Part shown: positions 8,428 through 19,956 of the stretch, in pieces
Layout of the letters: each line of letters starts with the position of its first letter
How positions within the stretch are numbered: the first letter of the stretch is position 1
Assembly: GCF_032102965.1 (NCBI RefSeq)
Contig: NZ_CP134880.1
Span: forward strand, 2,108,001 to 2,172,000
Length of the DNA: 64,000 bases
Direction of reading: 5' to 3'
Source: Demequina capsici
Lineage (GTDB): Bacteria > Actinomycetota > Actinomycetes > Actinomycetales > Demequinaceae
Notes under the pieces: model-generated
The model's input: only the letters and a program-made list of their open reading frames with translations
Databases searched by the model: none
What the model was told of the DNA's origin: nothing
Position numbers and translations under genes: made by a program

Positions 8428-8591
8428 CCCGTCAGGCGCAGTGACGTCTCAGAAAGGACACTGGCCCACCCGTCAGGCGCAGTGACGTCTCAGAAACGAC
8501 ACTGGCCCACCCGTCAGGCGCAGTGACGTCTCAGAAACGACACTGGCCCACCCGTCAGGCGCAGTGACGTCTCAGAAACGACACTGGCCCA
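8428..8591. repeat. Four tandem copies of a 41-bp repeat
   Basis: Units begin at 8428, 8469, 8510 and 8551, each opening CCCGTCAGGCGCAGTGACGT and ending near ACACTGGCCCA. The copies are almost identical; the first has one base change (AGGACA for ACGACA). A partial fifth copy starts at 8592. A diverged single relative lies at 44910-44968, so this is an amplified member of a dispersed intergenic family. Confidence 0.92.
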
Positions 8592-8619
8592 CCCGATCGG
8601 CAGCGGCCATGTACGCCAT

Positions 8620-8707
8620 GAATGACAGTCACGCACCCAGCGAGCGACGGCCAGGTACCCCGTGACCGACGGCCAAGCACCCCGTGAGCGACCGCCACGC
8701 ACTCCGT
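8620..8707. repeat. Four degenerate tandem copies of a 22-bp repeat
   Basis: Units at 8620, 8642, 8664 and 8686 follow the pattern GAGCGACGGCCAGGTACCCC with a GT or similar ending; the first copy is most diverged. The array ends just past the 3' end of mnmA and is unrelated in sequence to the 41-bp array beside it. Confidence 0.75.
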
Positions 8708-8715
8708 TCGGGGGC

Positions 8716-9792
8716 TCAACGGTTGAGCGTCGCCTGTCCCAGGACTCGCGATCCTGCGTAGACGACCAGCGACTGGCCAGCCGCGACGCCGCGCATCGGC
8801 TGCTCCAGCTGGACGACGATGCGGTCGCCCTCACGGACCACGGTGGCGGGCACCGGCTCGCCATGTGCACGCACCTGCGCCTCGCACGAGACAGGCTCGT
8901 CGGCGCCGACGTCCGGGGCGAGCCACACGACCTGCTCCCCCACCAGCGTCGACACCGACAGCAGCGTCTCAGGGCCGACCATGACCACGTTGCGGACGGT
9001 GTCGATGCCGGTGACGTAGCGCGGACGCCCGTCCGCCGCGGGGTTGCCCAGGCCGAGGCCCTTGCGCTGCCCCACCGTGTACGAGTACGCGCCCGTGTGC
9101 GCGCCAACCACGGCGCCGTCCTGGTCGACGATCTCACCGGGCCGCTCACCGAGCGCACGCTCGAGGAAACCCTTGGTATCCCCGTCGGCGACAAAGCAGA
9201 TGTCGTAGGAGTCGGGCTTGTTCGAGACGCCCAGCCCGCGCGCGGCGGCCTCCGCGCGCACCTCAGACTTGGAGCCGACGGAGCCGAGCGGGAACATCGC
9301 GCGTTCCAGCTTGTCGGGCCCCATCACGGCCAGCACATAGGACTGATCCTTGGCGGGGTCCGCCGCGCGATGCAGCTCCCTCACCCCGTCGTCGCGGATG
9401 TCGATCCGCGCGTAGTGGCCGGTGACCACGGCGTCGAACCCCAGGGCCGACGCACGCTCCAGGAGCGTGTCGAACTTGATGTGCTCGTTGCAGCGCACGC
9501 ACGGGTTCGGAGTGCGCCCGGCCTCGTACTCCGACAGGAAGTCGGCGACGACGGTGTCGTGAAACTCGTCGGACAGGTCCCACACGTAGTACGGGATGCC
9601 GAGCAGGTCCGCAGCGCGCCGGGCGTCGTTCGCGTCTTCGATGGAGCAGCAGCCTCGCGACCCGTTGCGGTGCAGGTCCCGGTTGCGACTGAGCGCCATG
9701 TGCACACCTGTCACGTCATGCCCCGCATCGACCGCGCGCGCCGCAGCAACGGCGGAGTCGACTCCTCCGGAGAGGGCGGCGAGCACGCGCAT
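8716..9792 (-). CDS. mnmA: tRNA-specific 2-thiouridylase MnmA
   Basis: 358 residues. It thiolates U34 of Lys, Glu and Gln tRNAs in the cytoplasm, using ATP and sulfur from a cysteine desulfurase. The PP-loop SGGVDS is at residues 8-13. The catalytic cysteine sits in TPNPCVRCN (about residues 96-104) and the second in [10 protein letters not shown]. The C-terminal beta-barrel carrying [16 protein letters not shown] is complete, and the length is normal. A cysteine desulfurase lies 27 kb away at 36392-37534 rather than adjacent, where it is often found. Confidence 0.96.
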   Translation of the reverse strand: MRVLAALSGGVDSAVAAARAVDAGHDVTGVHMALSRNRDLHRNGSRGCCSIEDANDARRAADLLGIPYYVWDLSDEFHDTVVADFLSEYEAGRTPNPCVRCNEHIKFDTLLERASALGFDAVVTGHYARIDIRDDGVRELHRAADPAKDQSYVLAVMGPDKLERAMFPLGSVGSKSEVRAEAAARGLGVSNKPDSYDICFVADGDTKGFLERALGERPGEIVDQDGAVVGAHTGAYSYTVGQRKGLGLGNPAADGRPRYVTGIDTVRNVVMVGPETLLSVSTLVGEQVVWLAPDVGADEPVSCEAQVRAHGEPVPATVVREGDRIVVQLEQPMRGVAAGQSLVVYAGSRVLGQATLNR

Positions 9793-9812
9793 GAGGACCT
9801 CGCAGGACGGCG

Positions 9813-11525
9813 TCAGGGACCCGCCAAGTTTACGCGCCGCTCTGACTGGGCCCCGCCGGCGCGCTTCGCACCGTGCACACCATCGGTCGGTGTCACAACG
9901 TCGTCCCGTCTCGCACCGTCATTCGGGGCCGCACCGTCATTCAGAAGCGCAACGTCGTCCGGTGTCACAACGTCGTCCGGTGTCACAGCGCCGCCCCGAG
10001 TCGCGCTGTCGTCCCGAGTCGCAACATCGTCCCTAGTCACAGCGTGACTCCGAGTCGCGACGCCGCCGCGCGCGTAGGCGTCAATGCGGGCGCGGCCGCC
10101 GAGCGAGGGTGTGCGGGCACGGTCGACCGACCGTGGAGGCACGAACCAGACGCGGTTGTCGACGACATTGATGTCCCATCCGTCGCGATGCACGTCATGG
10201 TGGCATCGCACGCACAACAGCACTCCGTTGGACAGGTCGGTAGGGCCGGAGTCTCGGTCCCACCACTCGATGTGATGCACCTCGCACCAGCTCGGCGGTG
10301 CATGGCACTTCGCGCAGCCGCCGTCACGCTCGACAAGCGCAAGCCGTTGGGCCTGGGTGAACAGCCGTCGACGACGCCCCCAGTCGAGAACCTCGCCTTC
10401 GCTTCCGAGCACTGCGGGGATGACCTCGGCGTCGGCCGCCATCTGTCGCAGTGCGGTCACGCTGATGGGCGTAGTCGCACCGTCGATCTCGGCGATGCCG
10501 ACGCCTTCGTGCAGAGCGTCGACGTCGACACGCACCACTACCGTGGTCCGGACACCGACATGATCGGATTCGCAGCCCTGGGCGTGGCGCGCGAGCCAGA
10601 CCAGGGCATCCGCGCGCAGCTGAAGCGCAGTGGAGTCGGAGGTAGGCCCCTGTCCGATCTGCCGACGTGTGCCCGCCGACGTAGCCTGCGCCGCCTGTGC
10701 GGCCCTGGCGTCGCGTTGCTTCTGGAAGGCGTCACGCACATAAGCGTCGAGCATGGCGCGCACAGGTGCGGCCGAGACAGGGTCAAGCCGTGCGGTGACG
10801 GTGACCATCCCGTCGGGCTCGGACCGGATCGTCGCGGCTCGGTCGGCGTATTGGCGCTGCTCGCGTCCTTCCAGTTCATCAGGGCGCACACGCGCCTCCG
10901 CGAACGCGACCAGCCGTCGGATCTTCGCCAGCGGCAGGCCTATTGCCTTGCCGACGACGTCCCGTTCCCACTGCGCGAGCTGGTCCCCAATGAGGTTCTC
11001 GGCGACGCGCTCAAGCGCATCGGCAAGGAGCGCGCCGGCATCGACGGAGAGCCGGTGGCTCCGCAGCTCCATGGCGAGCATGGGGAAGCGCGGACCCCGA
11101 TGCGTTGTCGCGGCAGGGTCGGCACCCGGCGCGAACGCACCGTCGGCACCCGACCCAGCAGAGTCGGCAGCCGCACGCTCTACATCCCCACGCTCGGCGC
11201 ACCGGGCCTCGTCATCACGTGCCAGCACCCTGCCGACTCGCATCAGCCGCGACGCCTCGGCGAAACTCCCACCGGCGACAGAGGCTACGAGGCCCTGCGC
11301 GCTCTGATGCCCCTCGTGACGGGCCAACCCCACCGCGCCATCGGTCGGCTCGGACCGCCGCGCGACTTCCGCCGAGATCCGTGCAAGCAGCACGTCGGCC
11401 TCGCGCCGGACCGCCACCGCACGCACCTGCACCGCCAGCAGTTCCGCGCGAGGCAGCGACTCGACGTCGTCCACGAGCGCGCGCAGCGCGACGACATCCG
11501 TGAGGGTGCCGTCACTCGTCGTCAT
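9813..11525 (-). CDS. DUF222/HNH endonuclease domain protein (13E12 family) with hexapeptide-repeat tail
   Basis: 570 residues. A helical DUF222 region occupies about residues 1-330. The HNH nuclease module follows ([19 protein letters not shown], then [10 protein letters not shown]), with paired zinc-binding cysteines and the catalytic histidines. These proteins are multicopy in actinobacteria and their role is unsettled. After the HNH domain the tail is about ten tandem six-residue units of the form TPDDVV/TRDDVA (roughly 490-550), ending in a short basic segment. No signal peptide and no operon partner. The tail is encoded by near-repeats of 18 bp, so its length may vary among strains. Confidence 0.88.
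   Translation of the reverse strand: MTTSDGTLTDVVALRALVDDVESLPRAELLAVQVRAVAVRREADVLLARISAEVARRSEPTDGAVGLARHEGHQSAQGLVASVAGGSFAEASRLMRVGRVLARDDEARCAERGDVERAAADSAGSGADGAFAPGADPAATTHRGPRFPMLAMELRSHRLSVDAGALLADALERVAENLIGDQLAQWERDVVGKAIGLPLAKIRRLVAFAEARVRPDELEGREQRQYADRAATIRSEPDGMVTVTARLDPVSAAPVRAMLDAYVRDAFQKQRDARAAQAAQATSAGTRRQIGQGPTSDSTALQLRADALVWLARHAQGCESDHVGVRTTVVVRVDVDALHEGVGIAEIDGATTPISVTALRQMAADAEVIPAVLGSEGEVLDWGRRRRLFTQAQRLALVERDGGCAKCHAPPSWCEVHHIEWWDRDSGPTDLSNGVLLCVRCHHDVHRDGWDINVVDNRVWFVPPRSVDRARTPSLGGRARIDAYARGGVATRSHAVTRDDVATRDDSATRGGAVTPDDVVTPDDVALLNDGAAPNDGARRDDVVTPTDGVHGAKRAGGAQSERRVNLAGP
9900..10066 (-). repeat. 18-bp coding repeats encoding a hexapeptide tail
   Basis: Imperfect 18-bp units repeat about nine or ten times in frame within the 3' end of the DUF222/HNH gene, giving acidic Asp-Asp-rich hexapeptides. 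Boundaries are approximate because the end units are degenerate. Confidence 0.7.
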
Positions 11526-11760
11526 GGATTCATCCCGTCACGGGGGTCTGACAAATGGGACGAAAGGGGTGCCAGAGTGTTCAGGGACGAGCGGCAGCGG
11601 GACGAGCAACCTCAGCCAGCACAGCACAGCACAGCCAGCGCAGTCGGCGACCACCGGAGCACCACGGACGGGACCGCGAGAAGCCGATTGCGACCACTCT
11701 CATGACCGGGTGCGCGGAGCGCGGTCACGCGACCGCGCCTGCGGCCCGCGCGGCGGACCC

Positions 11761-12582
11761 TCACCCCGTGCGGCGTGCCCCGATGCGGCGGGCCAGCTCG
11801 TCGGCATCGCGCGTGACCGCCTCGACGACCCGCTCTCGCCATGTGTCGTCCCCTCGCTCGGACGGGAACGTGACCGCGAGCGCCGCGACCGGCCAGCCCG
11901 CGTGGTCGCGTACAGGCACAGCGACGGATGCGAGCCCCTCCGTCACGGAGCCGTCCTCCCAGGAGTAGCCTCTGGCGCGGGTCACGCGGACCAGCTCCTT
12001 GAGCTCACGGTACGACCGCGGCGCGCCCTGGGGCGCCGACTCGAAGGCCGCCGGTCCAGGGAAGGTGGCCCGCAGCTGCGCGTGTGGCAGCGCCGCGAGG
12101 ATCGCACGGCCTGACGCGGTCACGAGCGCGCTGAGCCGCACGCCGACGTCGGTGATGAGCATGGGCCTGCGTGGCGCGCGCTGCTCGACGACGTAGACCA
12201 CGTCGCGACCCTCGAGGACCGCGAGGTGCGCGGACTCCCCCACCCGGTCCACGAGCCCGGCGATCAGCGGGGCGCCGAGCCGGGACAGCGGCTGCTGTCG
12301 GGAGTAGCCGGAGCCGAGCTCATAGGCGGCGACGCCCAGGCCGTAGCGGGATTCCTCTGGCAGGTGCACCACATACCCGTGATCGACCATGGACGCGAGC
12401 TGGCGGTACAGGGAGGCGCGTGGGATGCGCAGCGCTGTCGCGAGATGACCGGCCGTGACGGGACCGCGCTGGCGTGCGAGGTGGGTGAGGATGGCGAGCG
12501 CCTGATCGACGGCTGGCGTGGCGGGGCGGGCTCGGGCCGGCCTGCGAACGCCACCGGGTGCCGCTTCCTGCGCGTCGTCCAT
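11761..12582 (-). CDS. IclR-family transcriptional regulator of the hut cluster
   Basis: 273 residues from ATG 12582 (MDDAQEAAPGG); an upstream extension to 12666 would run into the divergent hutH region. An N-terminal winged helix (VDQALAILTHLARQRGPVTAGHLATALRIPRASLYRQL) precedes the IclR effector domain with AYELGSGY and SALVTASGRAILAALP. It is divergent from hutH with an inverted repeat between them, so it is the likely regulator of histidine degradation, acting on an intermediate such as urocanate. The regulator's identity is inferred from position only. Confidence 0.88.
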   Translation of the reverse strand: MDDAQEAAPGGVRRPARARPATPAVDQALAILTHLARQRGPVTAGHLATALRIPRASLYRQLASMVDHGYVVHLPEESRYGLGVAAYELGSGYSRQQPLSRLGAPLIAGLVDRVGESAHLAVLEGRDVVYVVEQRAPRRPMLITDVGVRLSALVTASGRAILAALPHAQLRATFPGPAAFESAPQGAPRSYRELKELVRVTRARGYSWEDGSVTEGLASVAVPVRDHAGWPVAALAVTFPSERGDDTWRERVVEAVTRDADELARRIGARRTG

Positions 12583-12589
12583 GCGACTA

Positions 12590-12605
12590 GTCTCACATAT
12601 GAGAC
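12590..12605. promoter_or_regulatory. Inverted repeat in the iclR-hutH intergenic region
   Basis: GTCTCACATATGAGAC has 6-bp arms around a 4-base AT-rich centre, eight bases from the iclR start and 55 from the hutH start. It is a good candidate operator for the IclR protein controlling both directions. Confidence 0.6.
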
Positions 12606-12659
12606 AGCACTGCGGGGATGCGCGGTCCGCCCGCGACAGGAGCGCCGTTTCATGAGTGC

Positions 12660-14222
12660 ATGACACTCCTCGACACGTCCGTCCCCACCGTCACGATCGG
12701 CGCGGGCGCCCCGTCCCCCGAGGACGTCGTCGCCGTGGCCCGCCGCGACGCGCACCTGCTGATCGACCCGGCCGCACTGGAGGGCATGGCCGGCTCGCGT
12801 GGCGTGATCGAGGCGCTCGCGGCGGATCCGCAGCCGCATTACGGCGTCAGCACCGGCTTCGGCGCGCTCGCCACCACGTTCATCGACGGCGACCGTCGCC
12901 GTCAGCTGCAGCTGAGCCTGGTGCGCTCGCACGCCGCCGGCGCTGGCCCGGAGGTCGAGCGCGAGGTGGTGCGCGCGCTGACGATGCTGCGCCTGTCGAC
13001 CCTCCTGACCAGCCGCACGGGCGCACGTCCCGTCGTCGCCGAGACCTACGCGGCGATGCTCAACGCGGGCATCACGCCGATCGTCCACGAGTACGGCTCG
13101 CTTGGCTGCTCCGGCGACCTTGCGCCGCTGGCGCACGTTGCGCTCGCCGCCACCGGCGAAGGCCCCGTGCGAGACGGGCACGGCATTGCGATGGGCGCAG
13201 CGAACGCCCTCGCGTGCGCCGGGATCGAGCCTCTGGTGCTCGAGGAGAAGGAGGGCCTGGCGGTCATCAACGGCACGGACGGGATGCTGGGCCAGCTGCT
13301 GCTGGCGCTCGCCGACCTGGACCTGATGGTGACCACGGCCGACGTGACGGCGGGCATGAGCATCGAGGCGCTGCTCGGCACGGACGCGCCGTTCGCCGCG
13401 GACCTCCAGGCGCTGCGCCCTCACCCCGGGATCGGCGCGTCAGCCCACAACCTCACCCGCATCCTCGACGGGTCGGGCATCGTCGCGAGCCACCGCGGCC
13501 CGGACTGCACGCGGGTGCAGGACGCCTACTCGCTGCGGTGCGCTCCGCAGGTGGGCGGCGCCGTGCGCGACACGATCGCTCACGCGCGTCTGGTGGCGAG
13601 CCGCGAGCTCGCGGCGGCCGTCGACAACCCTGTGGTCACGCCCGACGGTCGTGTCGAGTCCAATGGGAGCTTCCACGGCGCGCCGGTCGCCTACGTGCTG
13701 GACTTCCTTGCCATCGCGGTGGCGGACCTGGCGAGCATGGCGGAGCGCCGCATCGACCGTCTGCTGGACCCCGCCCGCAATCACGGCCTGCCGCCGTTCC
13801 TGGCGCACGAGGTGGGCGTCGACTCGGGCCTGATGATCGCGCAGTACACCGCGGCGGGCATCGTGTCCGAGCTCAAGAGGCTGGCCTCCCCTGCGTCGGT
13901 CGACTCGATCCCGTCGTCGGCCATGCAGGAGGACCACGTGTCGATGGGTTGGCATGCGGCCCGCAAGCTGCGGACCTCGATCGACGGGCTGTCCCGCGTG
14001 CTGGGGATCGAGCTGCTTGCGGCGTCCCGCGCGCAGGCCCTCAGGGCTCCGCTCGAGCCGTCGCCCGCGACGGAGGCCGCAGCGATGCTCGTCTCTCAGT
14101 CCGCCGGTCCCGGCCCGGACCGCTTCGTGGCGCCAGAGCTCGAGGCCGCCGCCTCCGCCGTGCGCGACGGCCACGTGCTCGCGGCGGTCGAGCACCGCAT
14201 CGGCCGGCTCAGCCACACCTGA
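12660..14222 (+). CDS. hutH: Histidine ammonia-lyase
   Basis: 520 residues from ATG 12660; the frame stays open to 12618, and the AGGAG at 12639 does not clearly settle the start. The enzyme eliminates ammonia from L-histidine to give urocanate, the first step of the hut pathway, using an MIO prosthetic group. The MIO-forming tripeptide is within [14 protein letters not shown] as Cys-Ser-Gly rather than the more frequent Ala-Ser-Gly, an alternative allowed by the family signature. The C-terminal [15 protein letters not shown] segment is also diagnostic. First gene of a five-gene operon; its last codons run into a 16-bp tandem repeat that fills the gap to hutU. Confidence 0.95.
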   Translation: MTLLDTSVPTVTIGAGAPSPEDVVAVARRDAHLLIDPAALEGMAGSRGVIEALAADPQPHYGVSTGFGALATTFIDGDRRRQLQLSLVRSHAAGAGPEVEREVVRALTMLRLSTLLTSRTGARPVVAETYAAMLNAGITPIVHEYGSLGCSGDLAPLAHVALAATGEGPVRDGHGIAMGAANALACAGIEPLVLEEKEGLAVINGTDGMLGQLLLALADLDLMVTTADVTAGMSIEALLGTDAPFAADLQALRPHPGIGASAHNLTRILDGSGIVASHRGPDCTRVQDAYSLRCAPQVGGAVRDTIAHARLVASRELAAAVDNPVVTPDGRVESNGSFHGAPVAYVLDFLAIAVADLASMAERRIDRLLDPARNHGLPPFLAHEVGVDSGLMIAQYTAAGIVSELKRLASPASVDSIPSSAMQEDHVSMGWHAARKLRTSIDGLSRVLGIELLAASRAQALRAPLEPSPATEAAAMLVSQSAGPGPDRFVAPELEAAASAVRDGHVLAAVEHRIGRLSHT

Positions 14223-14280
14223 CGACCGCCCCACCTGACGACCGCCCCACGTCACCACCACCCCACCTGACGACCGCCGC
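14217..14280. repeat. Four 16-bp tandem repeats between hutH and hutU
   Basis: Units of ACCTGACGACCGCCCC start at 14217, 14233, 14249 and 14265; the third is degenerate. The first unit supplies the hutH stop codon, and copies two and four contain the same TGA in other frames. The array spaces the two genes. Confidence 0.8.
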
Positions 14281-14314
14281 ACCGCCTTCACACCACCCGC
14301 TACCAGGAGGAACG

Positions 14315-15999
<1,685 letters not shown>

Positions 16000-16003
<4 letters not shown>

Positions 16004-17304
16004 TGACCGCATCCCCGACCGCCACGGAGCTCTCGCGGACCCGGCCTGCGCTGCGCGACGGCGTGCTGGACCCGGTCGATGCCCTGGCCGAGCTGGCTCC
16101 GATCGGACGCGACGAGGCGCGGGGCGGCTGGTCCCGTCATCTGCTGGACGATGCGGACCAGAAGATGCGCGAATGGTTCTTCCAGACGGCAATATCGCTC
16201 GGTTTGCGCTTCGAACGCGATGCGAACGCGAATCAGTGGGCCGTCTGGGCGCCCCCAGGGGCCTCCGGAAAGGCGGTCGGCACCGGCAGCCACCTGGACT
16301 CCGTCCCCGGCGGCGGTCCGCTCGACGGCCCGCTCGGCGTGGTCTCCTCGCTCGCGGCCGTCTCCCGCCTGATCGCGGAGGGTCACCGACCCGCGCACCC
16401 GATCCGGGTGGCGAACTTCGCCGAGGAGGAGGGCGCGCGCTTCGGCGTCCCCTGCCTGGGATCTCAGCTGCTGTGCGGCGAGCTCGCACCCGAGCGTGTG
16501 CGCGCATTGACCGACGCCACGGGAACCAGTTGCGCGCACGTGCTCGAGGCGGGCGGGTACGAGCCTTCCGTGATCGGCGCAGACCCGTCGCGCCTGGCAG
16601 ACCTGGCCATGTACGTCGAGCTGCACGTCGAGCAGGGATGCCAGCTCGCGCCGCTCGACGCTCCTGTGGGCCTCGCGACCGGCATCCTGGCGCACGGACG
16701 CTGGCTGCTCACGATCACCGGCCGCGGCGACCACGCGGGCGCGACGGAGCTCGAGTCGCGGCACGACCCGATGCTCGTGGCCGCCACCGCGATCCAGGCA
16801 GCCCGCACGCACGCGCTGCTGGCGGACCCTGCGACCAAGGGGCGCGCGACCGTCGGCAAGCTGCAGGTGGTGCCCGGCGGTTCGAACGCCATCGCGTCCG
16901 AGGTGCGGCTGTGGCTGGACGCTCGCGCGGAACGCGATGAGGACGTGCGCGCGCTCGTGGCGCGCATCGTCGCCGAGATGGAGACGTCCGCGGACTCGGA
17001 GGGCTGCGAGATGGCCCTCACCGAGGAGTCGTTCAGCACTCGGGTGACGTTCGACGCCGCGCTGACCGCGCGCATCGGAGCGGCCCTCCGGCCGACGCTC
17101 GGGGACGTGCCGCGCATCCCGACCGGTGCGGGCCACGATGCGGGCATCCTCGCGGCGTACCTGCCGACCGCCATGCTGTTCGTGCGCAATCCCGACGGTG
17201 TGTCCCACTCGCCGCTCGAGGGCGCGACGGACGACGACATCCGCGCGGGAGTCGCCGCGCTCACCGATACGCTGCGCGCGCTGACCTCGCCGGAGGTCGC
17301 ATGA
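16000..17304 (+). CDS. M20-family amidohydrolase (allantoate amidohydrolase/N-carbamoylase type), likely N-formylglutamate hydrolase
   Basis: 434 residues; ATG 16000 overlaps the hutU stop, and ATG 16003 is equally possible. Two-metal hydrolase motifs are visible: [18 protein letters not shown] (His and bridging Asp), [11 protein letters not shown] (catalytic Glu pair), [16 protein letters not shown] and the late TGAGHDAG histidine. By sequence it belongs with allantoate and N-carbamoyl-amino-acid hydrolases. It lies between hutU and hutF with coupled translation on both sides, and no classical hutG is in the operon. I infer that it cleaves N-formyl-L-glutamate to glutamate and formate, the missing last step. 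An unrelated allantoate role cannot be excluded. Confidence 0.88.
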
Positions 17305-18620
17305 GGATCGCCTGCGACCGCCTGGTCCTGCCCGACGGCGAGCTGACCGACGTCGTCATCGACCTCGACTCGGACGGCATCGTCCAGTCGTGGTCCACGG
17401 GATCGCCTGCCGCGACGCCGGATCTCGCTGTCGCGCTCGCCGTCCCCGCGTTCGCGAACACGCACAGCCACGCATTCCACCGCCTGCTGCGGGGCCGCAC
17501 GAACTCGGGCGGCGGCGACTTCTGGCATTGGCGCGAGGTGATGTACGCGCAGGCCGGCACGCTGGACCCCGATCGGATGCGGTTCATCGCGACGGCCGTG
17601 TACTCGGAGATGGTGGCGGCCGGCTACTCCGCGGTGGGCGAGTTCCACTACCTGCACCACCGTCCCGACGGCACGCCGTATCAGGCGCATGACATGGAGC
17701 TGGCGCTCGCCGAGGCGGCGGACACGGCCGGGATCCGGCTCACGCTCCTCGACACGCTCTACCTCCAGGGAGGCCTGGGCCGCCCGGTCGAGGGCGCTCA
17801 GGCACGCTTCACCGACGGCACCGTCGCGCGCTCGCACGAGCGCTGGCGTTCGCTGCGCGCGGCCCTCGCCGACGCTCACCCGACGGTGGTCCTCGGCGCC
17901 GCGATCCATTCGGTCCGCGCCGTGGGTCCGGGACATCTGGCCGACGCGGTCGCGGGCCTGCCCGAGGATGTCCCGCTCCACGTGCACCTGTCCGAGCAGA
18001 CCGCCGAGAACGACGAGTGCCTTGCCGCGACCGGAGTGACGCCCACGGCGCTGCTGGCGCGCGCGGGGGCGCTGTCCGAGAGGACCACCGTGGTCCATGC
18101 GACGCATCTGACCGATGCCGACGTCACGATGCTGGGCGGTGCGGGCGTGGCGGTGTCCATGTGTCTCAGCACGGAGGCGGATCTGGGCGACGGGCTGGGC
18201 CGGGCCGCCGATCTGCGCGACGCGGGCGCGCGGCTCACGATCGGGTCCGACCAGAACGTGGTCGTGGACCCTTTCGACGAGCTGCGGCGCCTGGAGGGCG
18301 GCGCTCGCCTCGCCGCCCACCGACGCGGAGTCCTCTCCCCCGACGAGCTGTGGCGGGCGGGCGGCATACAGGGCCACATCGCGCTCTGCCCGCTCGGCGC
18401 GCCAGTACGGGCGCTGCGCGTGGGCCATCCGTTCGATCTGGCGATCCTCGATGCGCGCTCTGTGCGCACGGTAGGCGCAGACCCGCACGAGCTGATGCTG
18501 GCCGCATCGGCGGACGACGTCCTGGGCACCGTGGTGCGCGGGACGCACCGGGAGTCGGCGCACCTGCGCGCCGTGGCCGTCGCGAACTACCTGAGGGCGG
18601 AGGCCGGCCATGGGCAGTGA
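17301..18620 (+). CDS. hutF: Formimidoylglutamate deiminase
   Basis: 439 residues; ATG overlaps the previous stop (ATGA). The enzyme deiminates N-formimidoyl-L-glutamate to N-formyl-L-glutamate and ammonia. The amidohydrolase-superfamily fold shows the metal site NTHSHAFHRLLRGRT (about residues 52-66), HVHLSEQ with the next metal-binding His, and GSDQNVVVDPFDELRRLE with the metal-binding Asp. Length and motifs match HutF rather than HutI. Its presence indicates the two-step route from formimidoylglutamate rather than direct formamide release. It overlaps hutI by 11 bases. Confidence 0.93.
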   Translation: MRIACDRLVLPDGELTDVVIDLDSDGIVQSWSTGSPAATPDLAVALAVPAFANTHSHAFHRLLRGRTNSGGGDFWHWREVMYAQAGTLDPDRMRFIATAVYSEMVAAGYSAVGEFHYLHHRPDGTPYQAHDMELALAEAADTAGIRLTLLDTLYLQGGLGRPVEGAQARFTDGTVARSHERWRSLRAALADAHPTVVLGAAIHSVRAVGPGHLADAVAGLPEDVPLHVHLSEQTAENDECLAATGVTPTALLARAGALSERTTVVHATHLTDADVTMLGGAGVAVSMCLSTEADLGDGLGRAADLRDAGARLTIGSDQNVVVDPFDELRRLEGGARLAAHRRGVLSPDELWRAGGIQGHIALCPLGAPVRALRVGHPFDLAILDARSVRTVGADPHELMLAASADDVLGTVVRGTHRESAHLRAVAVANYLRAEAGHGQ

Positions 18621-19806
18621 GGCGATCGTCGGCATCGGCGTCCTGGCCACGATGGACGACCGCGAGGGCACCGGTGCAGGCCTCATGGCCCTCCACCGTG
18701 ATGCGGCCGTGGTCGTGGAGGATGGACGGATCGCATGGATCGGCCCGTCGTCCCAGACTCCTGAGACGGATACCAGGTACGACGCGGCTGGCGCTGCGAT
18801 GATCCCGGGCTTCGTGGACTCGCACACCCACGCGGTCTTCGGCGGGGACCGCGCCGCGGAGTTCGATGCTCGGATGTCCGGAGCGCCCTACTCCGCCGGC
18901 GGGATCCGCTCCACTGTGGCCGCCACGCGCGCCGCAACATCCGACGAGCTCACGGCACGCACCCAGCACCTGCTGGACGAAGCCCTGCGCCAAGGCACCA
19001 CCACCGTGGAGATCAAGTCCGGCTACGGGCTCGACGTGAAGACGGAGCGGCGGCTGCTCGAGGTCGCCGGGCGATTCACCGACGAGGTCACGTTCCTCGG
19101 TGCGCACGTGGTCGCGCCAGAGATGACGTCGCGCCGTGCCGAGTACGTGGACCTCGTGGCGGGGCCGATGCTCGCTGAGGCTGCCCCCCTGGCGCGGTGG
19201 ATCGACGTGTTCTGCGAGGACGGGGCGTTCGACGTCGAGGAGACGCGGCGCATCCTGGCCGCCGGACGTGACGCCGGGCTGGGGCTGCGTGTGCACGCCA
19301 ACCAGCTCACGCAGTCGGGAGCCGCTGGGCTCGGCGTCGAGCTGGGGGCGGCGAGCATCGACCACTGCACGTTCCTGTCGGACAAGGACGTGGACGCGTT
19401 GGCCGCGTCCGACACAGTGGCGACGTTCGTGCCGGGCGCCGAGTTCTCCACGCGTCAGCCCTATCCACGCATCGAGCGCCTACGGGAGGCGAGCGTCACC
19501 TGGGCGATCGCGTCGGACTGCAACCCCGGCTCCTCCTTCACGACGTCGATGCCGTTCTGCATCGCATTGGCGGTCCGGGACATGGGCATGACGCCGTCGG
19601 AGGCGATCCGCGCGGCGACCCTGGGTGGGGCGCAAGCGCTGCGCCGGACCGACGTGGGCCGCATCGCTGTCGGCGCCCGTGCCGACCTGGTGCTGCTCGA
19701 CGCCCCCGACCCGGTGCACCTGGCCTACCGGCCGGGCGTGCCGCTCGTGAGCCGCGTCTGGCGCGACGGCGTGGTGGCGACCCGGTGGGAGCACGTGGCG
19801 GGCTGA
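18610..19806 (+). CDS. hutI: Imidazolonepropionase
   Basis: 398 residues from ATG 18610 inside the end of hutF. It hydrolyses imidazolone propionate to N-formimidoyl-glutamate, the third step of the pathway. Motifs include the metal-binding GFVDSHTHAVFGGDRAAEF (about 73-91), GTTTVEIKSGYGLD, the HANQLTQSGAAGLGVELG segment and SDCNPGSS with the catalytic Asp. Length is normal. It is the last gene of the operon; no clear hairpin terminator follows in the 150-base gap. Confidence 0.96.
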   Translation: MGSEAIVGIGVLATMDDREGTGAGLMALHRDAAVVVEDGRIAWIGPSSQTPETDTRYDAAGAAMIPGFVDSHTHAVFGGDRAAEFDARMSGAPYSAGGIRSTVAATRAATSDELTARTQHLLDEALRQGTTTVEIKSGYGLDVKTERRLLEVAGRFTDEVTFLGAHVVAPEMTSRRAEYVDLVAGPMLAEAAPLARWIDVFCEDGAFDVEETRRILAAGRDAGLGLRVHANQLTQSGAAGLGVELGAASIDHCTFLSDKDVDALAASDTVATFVPGAEFSTRQPYPRIERLREASVTWAIASDCNPGSSFTTSMPFCIALAVRDMGMTPSEAIRAATLGGAQALRRTDVGRIAVGARADLVLLDAPDPVHLAYRPGVPLVSRVWRDGVVATRWEHVAG

Positions 19807-19956
19807 AGAGAAGCGCCTGGCCAGCAGATTCTCGCTCGTCCTCATCCCGCATGCAACGACGTCCACCGCCTCTGCTCGCATGCCCGGGAGGCTCGCCCGA
19901 CTCCGGGTGCGCGGATACCATCGCCCTCCGGCGGATCGGTTGCGGGCTTCCGGGGA

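Noticed and set aside
8428..8591. CRISPR array
   Set aside because: The 41-bp units are directly adjacent with no unique spacers, and no cas genes are nearby.
13100..13130. Cys-Ser-Gly instead of Ala-Ser-Gly at the HutH MIO site as a novelty
   Set aside because: The ammonia-lyase family signature allows Ala, Ser or Cys at that position, so it is a known variant.
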